Shown here piece by piece: positions 1 to 9,009 of a DNA stretch of 64,000 nucleotides; the stretch's first letter is position 1; the number at the start of each line of letters is the position of its first letter. The translations under genes were made by a program, and so were the position numbers. The notes under the pieces were generated by a model. The model did no database searches, was not told the DNA's origin, and was given only the letters and a program-made list of their open reading frames with translations. The stretch comes from Neorhodopirellula pilleata (GTDB taxonomy: Bacteria; Planctomycetota; Planctomycetia; Pirellulales; Pirellulaceae): the NCBI RefSeq assembly GCF_007859915.1, contig NZ_SJPM01000001.1:919502-983501 (forward strand). The letters run 5' to 3'.

Positions 1-81
1 GTTGGGGCCAACAACGCGTCCGATTCACTCGTCGATGAAACGCGGCAGTTTGCTTCGAGCCGAATTGCCGGTTTGCGTTGA
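1..81 (+). CDS. C-terminal end of an unidentified protein (partial)
   Basis: Frame 1 is open from the first base and stops with TGA at 79-81, giving about 26 residues (VGANNASDSLVDETRQF... ending in GLR). The composition is compatible with a real protein tail, and the following ABC cluster starts about 110 bp later on the same strand. There is too little to identify a family, and chance openness over 26 codons cannot be excluded. Confidence 0.35.
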   Translation, partial: VGANNASDSLVDETRQFASSRIAGLR

Positions 82-190
82 TTCCTCATGATCGTTGCGT
101 CACCGACCGTCCGGTTTGATTTTGGCCCGGTCGTGGTAATCTGTTGAATAAAACTAGGCTTTGAATCAATGCGTTTGGCGAGGCGGATCA

Positions 191-2725
191 GTGAGCAGTG
201 ACGAGGCCGACGAAGAACTCCCTCAAAAACCGCTGCCGAGATTCTCGATCCGCTGGATGATCGGTTTGGTAACGGTGGCTGCCGTCTTCTTTGCGATATG
301 CCAAATCGCCGTTGGCGGGAATCGATGGGCTCAGGTATTCGTTTTGCTCGTCGGCATCGCCTTCGCCACCGTGATGTCTTACGCCGCCTTGTTCTTGTTC
401 GGGATGGCTTGGGATTCGTTTTTCACCAATCGAGGTGTTGCCCGTCGTCCGACTGGCCGACGCGGACAGCCGACGCATCTTGTTGGCGAGACGACACCTC
501 CAGAGAAGCGTTTGAACTCAGAAAAGATCGTCGTTTGGCTCGCGGCAATGCTTCTTGCCCTGTCTGGCTCGAAGTCCTTCGCGGATGTGAACTGGGTGGG
601 AACCTATCCGACCGGCGGCAAAATGCTGGACTACACCATGCTAGTTGGCACGGAGAAACAGCCGGGCCAGGGCGGCTACCTCAACTTGCATCTGCAGTTC
701 ACGCCAACACGGCGTGTGTTCACGGCCGAGCACAATGTGACCGTGTTCGTTTCCAGCCACCATCACTACATGGCTCGGTTGGCGGCGACAACGTCGCAGT
801 CTTTCAAGCTGGATCAATCGGGTGAGATTGTGACTCATCAAATGTTGATCCCGCATTTTACCGCGACGAACCAATTGCAAATCTGGGTCACCGAGGATGG
901 ACAAGAAGTCTCGGATCGGAAACTGACGGCTTACCTTAACGGCAACCAATTCACTTACGTCGCACAGCGATGGACGATCGGAATCGTCCATCGCGGGCTC
1001 AACGATCCACACTATCCGGACGTGCGCTCGTTAACGACAATCTTCGGAAAGAACGAAAATACACTGGCACCGATTCCGGAGGAAGACGACAAGTCGGTTC
1101 TGACGTGGAAGGAGAAAGCCGCCTTGGTTTCTCAAACGCAAGCGGCTTTTGTCCAATATCGCTCGCTCGAACAACCTCACTTGGCTGAGCATTGGTTAGC
1201 CTATAGCGACTTGGACTTGGTGATCGTCGAGGCATCACTTTGGTCTGAACTGAAGGAAAGCAATCCGTCGGTCGTCGATTCGTTGTCTCAGTTCGTAGCC
1301 GCCGGTGGCGTGCTGCTTCTCTTCGGAACCGATGCGGCCATTCTCGAAACGAAGGCTTCGTTTGGATCGCAAATCTTCGAGAAGCCATCGGGCCGCATCG
1401 TTCCCAAACCCGCCGACGTGATCGCAAGGTTGGACTTGAGCGGTCCGAATGACACTTCCCCACTTTCCGATCTGCAATGGAACGGATCGATTACTAAACA
1501 ATCGCAGTACGGAAATAACCAATTTCGTACTCGAAAAGCGGTCTACGATGACTTGGTCAAGACGAACAGCGAAATGGTCGCAATCGTTCCTCCGGAGGAA
1601 CTGGCTGACACGATCGAAACGGCGGTTTACGGCTTGGGAAAGATCTTACTGATTCATCAAGAGAACCCGTTCCCAGGATCGTTTCAGTTTTGGATGACGT
1701 TGGAAGCGGTATTATTGGAGAAGCCCCTCGCGACGCCATGGGTCCAACGACACGGTTTGCGATATGATCATGGCAATACCAACTATTGGCGGTGGTTGAT
1801 TGATTCAGTGGGTGGACCGCCGGTGAAGGCGTTTCTGACGCTCAACACTCTGTTTGTCTTGATTGTCGGACCGATCGCTTACCTCGTCTTGCGAAAGTTC
1901 GATCGGATGTACTTTCTGTATTTTGGCGCGCCGGCCTTGGCTGTGTTCTTTACGAGTGGTCTGTTTGTTTACGCGTTCTTCTCCGATGGCCTGGGGACGA
2001 AATTGCGAACCCATCAATGGACTTGGGTGGACGCGGACAACCAAGTCGTCGTTTCTCAGGATCGTTCCAGCATCTACTCATCGTTCGGAACCGATGCGCT
2101 GCGGTTTGATCGACAATCGCTAGTTTTGCCCGTCTTGCCCCTTTGCGTGCAGGATTTTAGTCGCAATGGCAACATCGGGTTTCCGCCCAATGGTCGCGTA
2201 CGATGGACCGATGAGGCTCAGTATTGGTCAGGCGATTTTTTGCCGACTCGGTCGCAAGTTCAATACCAAGTCATTCGCCCGGAAACGGGTACCCCATCAC
2301 CGTTGAGTTTCGAACGGAAGTCCGACGCAGACCAAGTGCTCGTTCACAATCGTTCCCACTTGGCAATCGGACCACTTGTTTATCGGGATTCGAAATCCCG
2401 TTACCATTTCGTGGACCGCGTCGCCGCCGGCGCATCGATGGTCATGCAGCCGTCTTCGCAACAGGCCGTTGGCGATCTGATTAGCGACGACGAACTTCCG
2501 CCGGTAGGATTGGTACCCAACGTCCGCAGCAATTGGTCGCGGGCTTACAACCCGAATAATCCCGCCGACGATCGTCCGATGCTGGAGCGGCGTTTGGAGC
2601 GATGGATGAGGAGTTTGCCATCGAACGGCTTTGTTGGTCTTTCGGAAGTCGATCCTGCTCGGTTCCCCACCGAGTCATCCGAAGTATCGATCGCCACCCA
2701 CATCATCATGGGGCTCGCCAAATGA
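191..2725 (+). CDS. Large membrane-anchored accessory protein of an ABC-2 type exporter
   Basis: About 844 residues. An N-terminal cytoplasmic stretch is followed by two hydrophobic helices (around residues 22-70), then a third hydrophobic segment ending near a FADVNW sequence that looks like the start of a large extracytoplasmic part. The middle (nt 1195-1330) resembles a glutamine-amidotransferase-like fold, with DLDLVIVEASLW followed by a GGVLLLFG strand-turn. Two further TM helices lie at nt 1820-1990, followed by a beta-rich tail. The GTG at 191 is preferred because a GAGGCGG stretch precedes it; the frame is open to a TTG at 161. The stop overlaps the next gene's ATG (ATGA at 2722), so translation is probably coupled to an ABC ATPase and permease. 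The layout recalls GldG-type accessory proteins, but no specific substrate is apparent. Confidence 0.75.
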   Translation: MSSDEADEELPQKPLPRFSIRWMIGLVTVAAVFFAICQIAVGGNRWAQVFVLLVGIAFATVMSYAALFLFGMAWDSFFTNRGVARRPTGRRGQPTHLVGETTPPEKRLNSEKIVVWLAAMLLALSGSKSFADVNWVGTYPTGGKMLDYTMLVGTEKQPGQGGYLNLHLQFTPTRRVFTAEHNVTVFVSSHHHYMARLAATTSQSFKLDQSGEIVTHQMLIPHFTATNQLQIWVTEDGQEVSDRKLTAYLNGNQFTYVAQRWTIGIVHRGLNDPHYPDVRSLTTIFGKNENTLAPIPEEDDKSVLTWKEKAALVSQTQAAFVQYRSLEQPHLAEHWLAYSDLDLVIVEASLWSELKESNPSVVDSLSQFVAAGGVLLLFGTDAAILETKASFGSQIFEKPSGRIVPKPADVIARLDLSGPNDTSPLSDLQWNGSITKQSQYGNNQFRTRKAVYDDLVKTNSEMVAIVPPEELADTIETAVYGLGKILLIHQENPFPGSFQFWMTLEAVLLEKPLATPWVQRHGLRYDHGNTNYWRWLIDSVGGPPVKAFLTLNTLFVLIVGPIAYLVLRKFDRMYFLYFGAPALAVFFTSGLFVYAFFSDGLGTKLRTHQWTWVDADNQVVVSQDRSSIYSSFGTDALRFDRQSLVLPVLPLCVQDFSRNGNIGFPPNGRVRWTDEAQYWSGDFLPTRSQVQYQVIRPETGTPSPLSFERKSDADQVLVHNRSHLAIGPLVYRDSKSRYHFVDRVAAGASMVMQPSSQQAVGDLISDDELPPVGLVPNVRSNWSRAYNPNNPADDRPMLERRLERWMRSLPSNGFVGLSEVDPARFPTESSEVSIATHIIMGLAK

Positions 2726-3663
2726 GCGAAGACGCGGTCATCGAACTTCAAAACGTTTCACGATCGTTTGGGTCGACTCAGGCGGTGGATGATGTCTCCT
2801 TTAGCGTTCCGCGAGGTAGCGTGTTCGGATACATCGGCCCCAACGGCGCCGGCAAAACCACGAGCATGCGGATCTTGGCCACGTTGGAGATTCCGAGCGC
2901 GGGCGATGCCCGAATCGAAGGGCTTTCATCTGTAAACGATCCCGATCGTGTTCGGACGCGGCTCGGTTTCATGCCGGACGCGTTCGGAACCTACCGGAAT
3001 ACCAACTGCGCCGAGTACCTGGACTTTTACGCACGATCCCACGGACTCGTCGGCCGACAACGAACCGCCCGTATGAGATGGGTGATGGACTTTACGGGAC
3101 TCCGACCGCTAGCGGACAAACCGATCCGAGGGCTGAGCAAAGGGATGCGACAGCGGCTGTGTTTGGGCCGCGCACTGATTCACGATCCGTCGGTTTTGAT
3201 CTTAGACGAACCGGCAGCGGGACTCGATCCTCGCGCCCGAATCGAACTCCGCAAGATCATCCGCACGCTCGCGGCGGACGGCAAGACGATCTTGGTGAGC
3301 AGCCATATCCTGACCGAGTTGGCCGAGATGTGTGACCGCGTCGGCATCATCGAACAAGGCCGACTCCTGGCCACCGGATCGGTCGAAGAAATTCGCGGTG
3401 ACGCGGCGACTCATCGCCATGTTTGCATCGAAGTCATTGGTTCAACGGAGGCTGCCGTTGACTGTTTGGAATCGAAAGACTTTGTCACGAAACTTCGTAT
3501 CGAGGGTTGCCGGATACATGTCTCCATGACGGGTGACCGTGACACCCAAGCGGATGTGCTCAAGGAGTTGCTCGATGCCGGCGTCCGTATCTTGCAATAC
3601 CGAAGCGATGATCAAACGTTGGAAGACGTCTTTTTGGCGGTGACGAAGGGACAGGTTCAATGA
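2722..3663 (+). CDS. ABC transporter ATP-binding protein (ABC-2 / CcmA-like)
   Basis: About 313 residues; powers the exporter encoded with its neighbours. The Walker A motif GPNGAGKTT is at residues 39-47, the signature is LSKGMRQRL, Walker B and D-loop are LILDEPAAGLDP, and the switch His is in SSHIL. The C-terminal 80 residues form the extra domain usual in the NatA/CcmA/GldA-type subfamily. The frame is open further upstream to 2602, but that region is the coding sequence of the previous gene, and the ATG at 2722 sits in an ATGA overlap with it. The stop overlaps the next start in the same way at 3660. Family assignment is firm; the substrate is unknown. Confidence 0.92.
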   Translation: MSEDAVIELQNVSRSFGSTQAVDDVSFSVPRGSVFGYIGPNGAGKTTSMRILATLEIPSAGDARIEGLSSVNDPDRVRTRLGFMPDAFGTYRNTNCAEYLDFYARSHGLVGRQRTARMRWVMDFTGLRPLADKPIRGLSKGMRQRLCLGRALIHDPSVLILDEPAAGLDPRARIELRKIIRTLAADGKTILVSSHILTELAEMCDRVGIIEQGRLLATGSVEEIRGDAATHRHVCIEVIGSTEAAVDCLESKDFVTKLRIEGCRIHVSMTGDRDTQADVLKELLDAGVRILQYRSDDQTLEDVFLAVTKGQVQ

Positions 3664-5267
3664 GACAAGAAGGCGAATCGATTCCAACACCATCGGGACC
3701 GATGCTCGGACCGACCGTAGAAATCCCGCATCACGCCTTGGCCCTCGATCCGGAGGGGGACGGCTTTCTCGATTGGATCGATCGCATCACATTTCGTGTG
3801 ACCGATCGGCTCAATCCGATCTTAATCAAGGAAGCACGCGAGTCGCTCAAGAGCCTACAGTTCTTGGTGACGTTCTTTTTATTGTTGATTGCCACGATCC
3901 TGTGGACCATTTTGGGAATCGTTTTCAATGCGCCAGAGGTTTACTACTTGCCGACCGGTGGTGCGATGTTGGTCGGTTTCTATTTTGTGATGGCGGTACC
4001 GATCTTCGGTCTCGTCCCGCTAGCCGCGTATCGGTCGTTGTCCGGCGAGATCGACAATGACACCTTCGAACTGCTTTCGATCACCCAGCTCGCCAGCCGA
4101 CAGATCATCCGTGGGAAGTTCGCCAGCGCCGTGCTGCAGATGTTGCTTTATTTCGCCGCCGTCGTTCCGAGTCTAGCGTTCACGTACCTGCTGCGCGGTA
4201 TCGGACTAGCGGAAATCAGCATGGTGCTAGTCGCGGTACTGATGGCGGGTTTTTTCTTAAGTGCGTTCGCACTGATGATTGCTCCGCTGATGACAGGGTT
4301 TGTTGGGCAATCGTTCGCCATGGTGGGTTTGGTGGCGGTAATCGTATTCGTTCAGTTTATCGTCGCAATGATTTGTTTGGCGGGCATCATCGGCGAGAAT
4401 CTCGCGGCGACCCGGGAAGCCTGGATGTTCACCGGATTGACGTCCTTGATGACGCTTACTTTTGTGGTGCTGTTTCTAAAAGCAGCGGCGGCGCAGATCG
4501 CACCGGTGACCGAGAACCGTAGTACCTCGATTCGATACTGGATGTTGTGTCAGCAAACGATGTGGATTGTCACCATCATCAGTGTCTCGATCTATTACGA
4601 TGATTTCGAACCGATCAATTTCGGCAGTCTTGTCCTGGCCGCTTACTGGCTAGTAGCGGGAACGATTTTCTTGGTCGAACCCCGAGAACTGAGTCCTCGG
4701 GTTCGTCGTGATCTTCCCTCAACGTTTGCGACACGGGCGTTTTTGACTGCGTTTTCCCCGGGGCCGTCGAGCGGGTATTTGTTTGCCGTCTGCACGGGCA
4801 GCGTCGCGATCGTTGGGCTGAGCCTCTTTGGGACGTTCGCCAGGTCAACGAACGTCACGACCGAACCGATCTTGTTCGGATTGACCATGGTCGGTTATTT
4901 GGCTGGCTACCTTGGCATCGTGCGGTTGCTGACGCTGCCGTTCGCGATCCGATCGAAGTTGTCGCTGCCGCTTGCGTTGATTGTTCTGTTCTTCGTGTTG
5001 ATCGGGACCGCATTTGCGCCCTCGGTCATTCACGTCGCGATCAACGGCGATTTGCCATCGCAGTACAACGATCTCGAGATCATCGACTGGGCTTGGACGG
5101 CCACCGCCGGTTTCGAGCGAAGCGGCATTCCCTTTCACTTATCGCTCATCGCAGCGATTGCGGGTGGGGTGATCACGATCGCCAACACCCTCGCGATGCG
5201 GGATCTGTACCAGTATCGAAAAGTCGCCGTTCCATCGCGAGTGATTTTGGACCGCAGTGGAAGTTAG
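3660..5267 (+). CDS. ABC-2 type transporter permease
   Basis: About 535 residues. A soluble N-terminus of roughly 60 residues containing NPILIKEARESLK, a common opening for ABC-2 permeases, is followed by many hydrophobic helices (the first around residues 68-88), with a second bundle after a loop near residue 345. It starts inside the stop of the ATPase gene (ATGA, 3660-3663), so the three genes 191-5267 form one coupled transcription unit. No terminator-like stem with a T run follows; instead a palindromic repeat element begins right after the stop codon. Substrate cannot be deduced from sequence. Confidence 0.85.
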   Translation: MRQEGESIPTPSGPMLGPTVEIPHHALALDPEGDGFLDWIDRITFRVTDRLNPILIKEARESLKSLQFLVTFFLLLIATILWTILGIVFNAPEVYYLPTGGAMLVGFYFVMAVPIFGLVPLAAYRSLSGEIDNDTFELLSITQLASRQIIRGKFASAVLQMLLYFAAVVPSLAFTYLLRGIGLAEISMVLVAVLMAGFFLSAFALMIAPLMTGFVGQSFAMVGLVAVIVFVQFIVAMICLAGIIGENLAATREAWMFTGLTSLMTLTFVVLFLKAAAAQIAPVTENRSTSIRYWMLCQQTMWIVTIISVSIYYDDFEPINFGSLVLAAYWLVAGTIFLVEPRELSPRVRRDLPSTFATRAFLTAFSPGPSSGYLFAVCTGSVAIVGLSLFGTFARSTNVTTEPILFGLTMVGYLAGYLGIVRLLTLPFAIRSKLSLPLALIVLFFVLIGTAFAPSVIHVAINGDLPSQYNDLEIIDWAWTATAGFERSGIPFHLSLIAAIAGGVITIANTLAMRDLYQYRKVAVPSRVILDRSGS

Positions 5268-5505
5268 CATCGCGTGAACATTAACTGCCGCATTATAAAA
5301 ATGGCATAGGCTTCCAGCCTTTTATACCCACATCTTTTTTGACCCCCACGAGCTCGTCTCGTGGGTGAATAAGGTTGGCAAGCTAGACAACGACGCCCTC
5401 CCAACTTCGGCTTCCTGCCAGACGAGCTGGCAGGGGAGCAATCCATGAGGACTTGCGGGGTATAAAAAGGCTGGAAGCCCATGCCACTTATTGTTCCCGC
5501 GATGC
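5268..5505. repeat. Long imperfect inverted-repeat (MITE-like) element, copy 1
   Basis: The ends are inverted copies: GCATCGCGTGAACA at 5268 faces TGTTCCCGCGATGC near 5504, and GGCATAGGCTTCCAGCC (5303-5319) faces GGCTGGAAGCCCATGCC (5469-5485). Between them lies a 149-bp core (5320-5468), itself bounded by TTTTATACCC and GGGTATAAAAA, with two internal hairpins: CCCACGAG/CTCGTGGG at 5345-5365 and CTGCCAG/CTGGCAG at 5415-5433. The same core recurs at 19331-19575 next to different flanks, so it is a separate dispersed unit placed inside another palindrome. Confidence 0.8.
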
Positions 5506-5517
5506 TTAGTGGTTCGA

Positions 5518-5874
5518 ATGCCTTCTGGTGTGGATGAAGCGAGGGCTATTTCCACCACCTACCATGTTGCGGAGACACGCTGTTTCGAAAGCGGCTACGA
5601 ACACTGTTTAGATATCAGGGGCATCAATGGGGCAAAAAACAAGCACGATCGATCGGCAGATGGGCTCTTGCGTCGACTTGCGGCTAGTCGGTTGGGGCTC
5701 AATGTCGAGGAGTTAGCATCTGGATTCGAAGTCAGTTCCAAAACGATTCGTCGCGATCTGGAACGATTCCGTTCAGCCGGCTTTCCGCTCGGCGGTGTGC
5801 TCTGTTTCGACGAAGCGTTCGCCCTGGCCCTCTCAGTTACCGAAGGCATCGGCTGTGCGTTGAGTGATCGTTAG
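5518..5874 (+). pseudogene. Truncated WYL/DeoR-type transcriptional regulator fragment
   Basis: Residues encoded at about 5660-5810 read like the N-terminal winged helix of a WYL-domain regulator: RLLAASRLGLNVEELASGF-like text, then VSSKTIRRDLERFRSAGFPL and a following FDEAFALAL. The WYL sensor domain that should follow is missing; the frame stops at 5874 after about 118 residues. The frame is open back to 5491, but that part lies in a palindromic repeat. Its 3' end overlaps the end of the convergent lipoprotein gene by about 40 bp. Read as a leftover of a once longer gene; expression as a short DNA-binding protein is possible but unsupported. Confidence 0.5.
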
Positions 5875-8800
5875 TTTCAATCCTTGTTGTTCTGGATTGG
5901 CTTCGAAGACCGCTCTGGAGCCGTAGAAGCAAGAAAAGGGGAAGGTGGTAGATATCCGAAACGACCCCGCTCCCCTTTTCTTCTCCCTGAACTCAAACGG
6001 TTCTTTGCCTTGCACGATTAACCAGGTCGTGTCAACGGCCAGGTCTTGGAATTCACTGGTCGAACCGTTCGGCCACGTGACCGTCACTTGATCGATCTGG
6101 TCGGAGCGTCCCAACCCCAAATGCAACACCCGCTCGTTGCTGCACATGTAGCCGTCGCCGGCAGTCAACGGGACCGTCCAGCTAGTTTCCTTACATCGCA
6201 CACGCAGGCTGGAACCGATGGCATCCCGCGAGGCGATCGTCCCTTTCAGTTGAAACTTGACCCAATGATTGTCGTTTTCGGTTTGGTTCACCAGGATTGC
6301 CAGCGGCTCGGTCTGATGAGTCACGGCGACGTCGACGTGTCCATCACGGTTGACATCGCACAACCAGAGGGATCTGCCGACATGCGGGGTGTCGAAGTAA
6401 CTGCCTGGCGACTGAATCTGCTCCGAAAAAGTGCCTGATTCATTCATGCAAAAAAGTTGCGGTGGCTGGGCATATTGCAGACTTGGATCGTCCGATGGTT
6501 TGTTGCCGTCCTTGACCGGCATCGCAATGTGTCCATTGCTGAGAACCAACTCGGGAAGCCCGTCACAATCAAAATCGACGGCCTGACTTCCGAAGCCGAC
6601 CCAAGGAAGCGTTGGCTTGGCGAGTCCGCGCCGGCTGGATTGATCCTGCCACAATCCGGGAAGAATCTGTTGGTAGATTGTGCTCTGCTCATCCATGTAA
6701 TTTGTCACAAACAAATCGGGTCGGTGGTCAAAATCGAAATCGGCTACCGCGATCCCCATCGATCCTTGAGGCTGCGACTGGCCGTCAATCGCAAGCCCGC
6801 TGACGATACCGAGGTCGGTGAACCCGGTTTCGGCCTCGGAGGATTTCGACCAAAAATGATTGTTGCTCATGTCATTGGCAACGTAGATGTCATTTCCCGG
6901 CATCTGATCGAGCGAACCCACCACAACGCCCAGACCACGGCCAAAGGTCCCGGGCGAAATATTCCATCGCTCGTTGTAAGGTTCCAACTTGCCTTCCGCG
7001 GATCCTCGCAAGACGATGTCCGCTGCTGCCGCAAAAACGAGGGGTGAGCAAACGGCGTTGACGTCACCACTGCGGCAACGACGTGTCAGGACGCTGGGGT
7101 CATCCGAATATTGCAGCGACACCACGTCGGCGAGAGAATCACCATCAATGTCGGCAATCGCCCCGCTGGTCGACCAGCCTGATGAAATCGTGTCGTCGAC
7201 TTCGTGCCGTGCAAAGGTGCCGTCGCCATTGTTGATCAGAATGCAATTCGGCCCGAAGTTGAGTTGCAGGATATCGGGAAACCCGTCTTCGTTGAGGTCG
7301 CCGACCGCGATCCCTTGGCCGAAACTTTGATCGCCCACTTGAGCCTGATCCGTGACGTCCAAGAAGTGACCGTCGAGATTGCGAAACATTCGATTGGGCC
7401 GAGAGTCTTGTCGCGGCGGTGTGCCCCCGGCATCCGTGACATGCAGATCGATCCAACCGTCGAGATCAAAATCAATCGCGCCACCGCCGCATCCGAAGAT
7501 CGTGTAGAACAATGCGTCCGGCGCATCCATCACCTCCGACGTTTTCCCGTGAAAGTTGACTCCGCGTGACGTCGCTTCGTCGCGTAGCAAAATCGAGGTT
7601 GATCTACCCGGCGACGGAATCGCCGCCTGCTTTTCTCGATCCGGTGAGTCCTTGCGTGCGATCACGTCGATCGATGGCGGAATGTCCAGTCGCATCGAGA
7701 ATTCTTGCCGCCCGAGCGTGACTTGCCAGGGTGTCGACTTGGTCAGCTGCTTGACGATCGTGTTGCGCATTTGGCCGACACTTCCAGTCTCAGCCGGAAG
7801 CAGCGTGCCTGCTGCGGCCCAGGCCTCGGCCTCCCAGAGACGTCCCAATGTATCCAGCGTTTGCGCAACCGATTCGCAGGTTGCAGGCGACGTTTGCCCC
7901 TGCACGACAAACCGCCAGATTTCTTCCTCCAGCCGTGCCAGGTCTTCGGTTCGCTCGCGTACGGCAGAGCGAAACGCGCCGGTACCCCACTGCGGCGTCG
8001 CCTGTAGCGAGGTGGCTAGCTTCGCCCATGCCAAGTTGCTGTTGGGATCACGCCTCGCGGCTTCGGCATAGCATCGCAAAGCGTCTGGTTCGTTCCCCAC
8101 ATCGCGAGACCAATCACCAAGAGTCAACCAGTATTCACTCTGTGAGTCGATATTCGCTGGCAAGTGGGAGTGCCATGCCGCCAGCTGCTCGGTCGATCCG
8201 CTCACGGCGAGCACTCGCCCCAGCAGCAGCTGGGCCACGACAAAGTCTGGGTGTTTGGCGATGATGTTCCGAAGTTCTTGTTCGGAAAGCTCGTGTTGAC
8301 CTGACTCAAAATTGGCTTTCGCAATCCCGAATCGGAGTCGCAAATCCTCTGGGCGACGCTTGGCCATCGCTTCGATCGTTTCCGGAACCAACGCTTGGCC
8401 AACCCAGCCCGACAGGTAAGTCAGCAACTGGAAATCGAACTTACGCTGTCGAATCAAATGCCGACCGTGCGGCACCGCCAAGTCGTGGCGGCCCATTTCG
8501 ACGAGCACATTGAACAGCGTGCGACGTTGCTCATCGCGGTCTGGATACTGCGCTAATGCGGACTCGCTAAGTTCGACGGCATCGTAGAAGCGTCCAGATG
8601 AAACCAAGGCGATGAAAGCCTGGCTGACCAAGGCCGAGTCGGCAAATCCATCCTTACGCACCGCATCGAACATCAAGTCAGCGGATTGGTCCACACGGTC
8701 GTTGTGATACGCAACCTTGGCCAACAATGCCAACACGTCAGGCTGATCGTGATATTTTAACGCGATGGATTGCGAAGACTTGTCCGCTTGCTGCCAATCT

Positions 8801-9009
8801 TGGCGTTGGACTGCCGTGCGGAACGCCTGTAGTTCATCCGAGTTGCCGTCCGGCCTGATGTCACGTGAATCGTTCGATCCATGGCAACCCGCCAGCAGCA
8901 TCCACAATGCGGCAATCAAACAGCTCACTCGTGAAGCAGAAACGCTTCGCGTGGGATCAGACTCGGGTTTCGGGTTTTGATAGCAGGGTTTTCTCAATTC
9001 GCTTGGCAC
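5833..9009 (-). CDS. TPR and VCBS/FG-GAP lipoprotein with ASPIC/UnbV domain
   Basis: About 1058 residues. The N-terminus has a lipoprotein signal (hydrophobic run then LLAGC), so the protein is probably lipid-anchored. Residues of about 55-410 are helical tetratricopeptide-like repeats. The second half carries FG-GAP/VCBS repeats with calcium-loop patterns such as DFDLDGWIDL, DLNEDGFPD, DIDGDSLAD, DFDCDGLPEL and DVNRDGHVDV, consistent with a beta-propeller. It ends with an ASPIC/UnbV-type segment (IGSSLRVRC, LGLGRSDQIDQVTVTWPNG). Such combinations are common in planctomycetes, with unknown role. About 45 C-terminal residues after the ASPIC domain are encoded partly by a dispersed repeat (5931-5985). 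The 5' end overlaps the remnant of a REP transposase, so the GTG start at 9009 may not be the ancestral one; GTG at 8928 is an alternative. Confidence 0.8.
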   Translation of the reverse strand: MPSELRKPCYQNPKPESDPTRSVSASRVSCLIAALWMLLAGCHGSNDSRDIRPDGNSDELQAFRTAVQRQDWQQADKSSQSIALKYHDQPDVLALLAKVAYHNDRVDQSADLMFDAVRKDGFADSALVSQAFIALVSSGRFYDAVELSESALAQYPDRDEQRRTLFNVLVEMGRHDLAVPHGRHLIRQRKFDFQLLTYLSGWVGQALVPETIEAMAKRRPEDLRLRFGIAKANFESGQHELSEQELRNIIAKHPDFVVAQLLLGRVLAVSGSTEQLAAWHSHLPANIDSQSEYWLTLGDWSRDVGNEPDALRCYAEAARRDPNSNLAWAKLATSLQATPQWGTGAFRSAVRERTEDLARLEEEIWRFVVQGQTSPATCESVAQTLDTLGRLWEAEAWAAAGTLLPAETGSVGQMRNTIVKQLTKSTPWQVTLGRQEFSMRLDIPPSIDVIARKDSPDREKQAAIPSPGRSTSILLRDEATSRGVNFHGKTSEVMDAPDALFYTIFGCGGGAIDFDLDGWIDLHVTDAGGTPPRQDSRPNRMFRNLDGHFLDVTDQAQVGDQSFGQGIAVGDLNEDGFPDILQLNFGPNCILINNGDGTFARHEVDDTISSGWSTSGAIADIDGDSLADVVSLQYSDDPSVLTRRCRSGDVNAVCSPLVFAAAADIVLRGSAEGKLEPYNERWNISPGTFGRGLGVVVGSLDQMPGNDIYVANDMSNNHFWSKSSEAETGFTDLGIVSGLAIDGQSQPQGSMGIAVADFDFDHRPDLFVTNYMDEQSTIYQQILPGLWQDQSSRRGLAKPTLPWVGFGSQAVDFDCDGLPELVLSNGHIAMPVKDGNKPSDDPSLQYAQPPQLFCMNESGTFSEQIQSPGSYFDTPHVGRSLWLCDVNRDGHVDVAVTHQTEPLAILVNQTENDNHWVKFQLKGTIASRDAIGSSLRVRCKETSWTVPLTAGDGYMCSNERVLHLGLGRSDQIDQVTVTWPNGSTSEFQDLAVDTTWLIVQGKEPFEFREKKRGAGSFRISTTFPFSCFYGSRAVFEANPEQQGLKLTITQRTADAFGN
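5931..5985. repeat. Short dispersed inverted-repeat element (copy A)
   Basis: The arms AGAAAAGGGGA and TCCCCTTTTCT are inverted copies around a centre containing GGTAGATATC and GAAACGAC. A closely similar sequence lies at 10754-10830. This copy is translated as the C-terminal tail of the lipoprotein gene on the minus strand. Confidence 0.65.

Noticed and set aside
5505..5530. GGTTCGAAT, resembling a tRNA T-loop
   Set aside because: No acceptor stem, D-arm or anticodon arm can be built around it.
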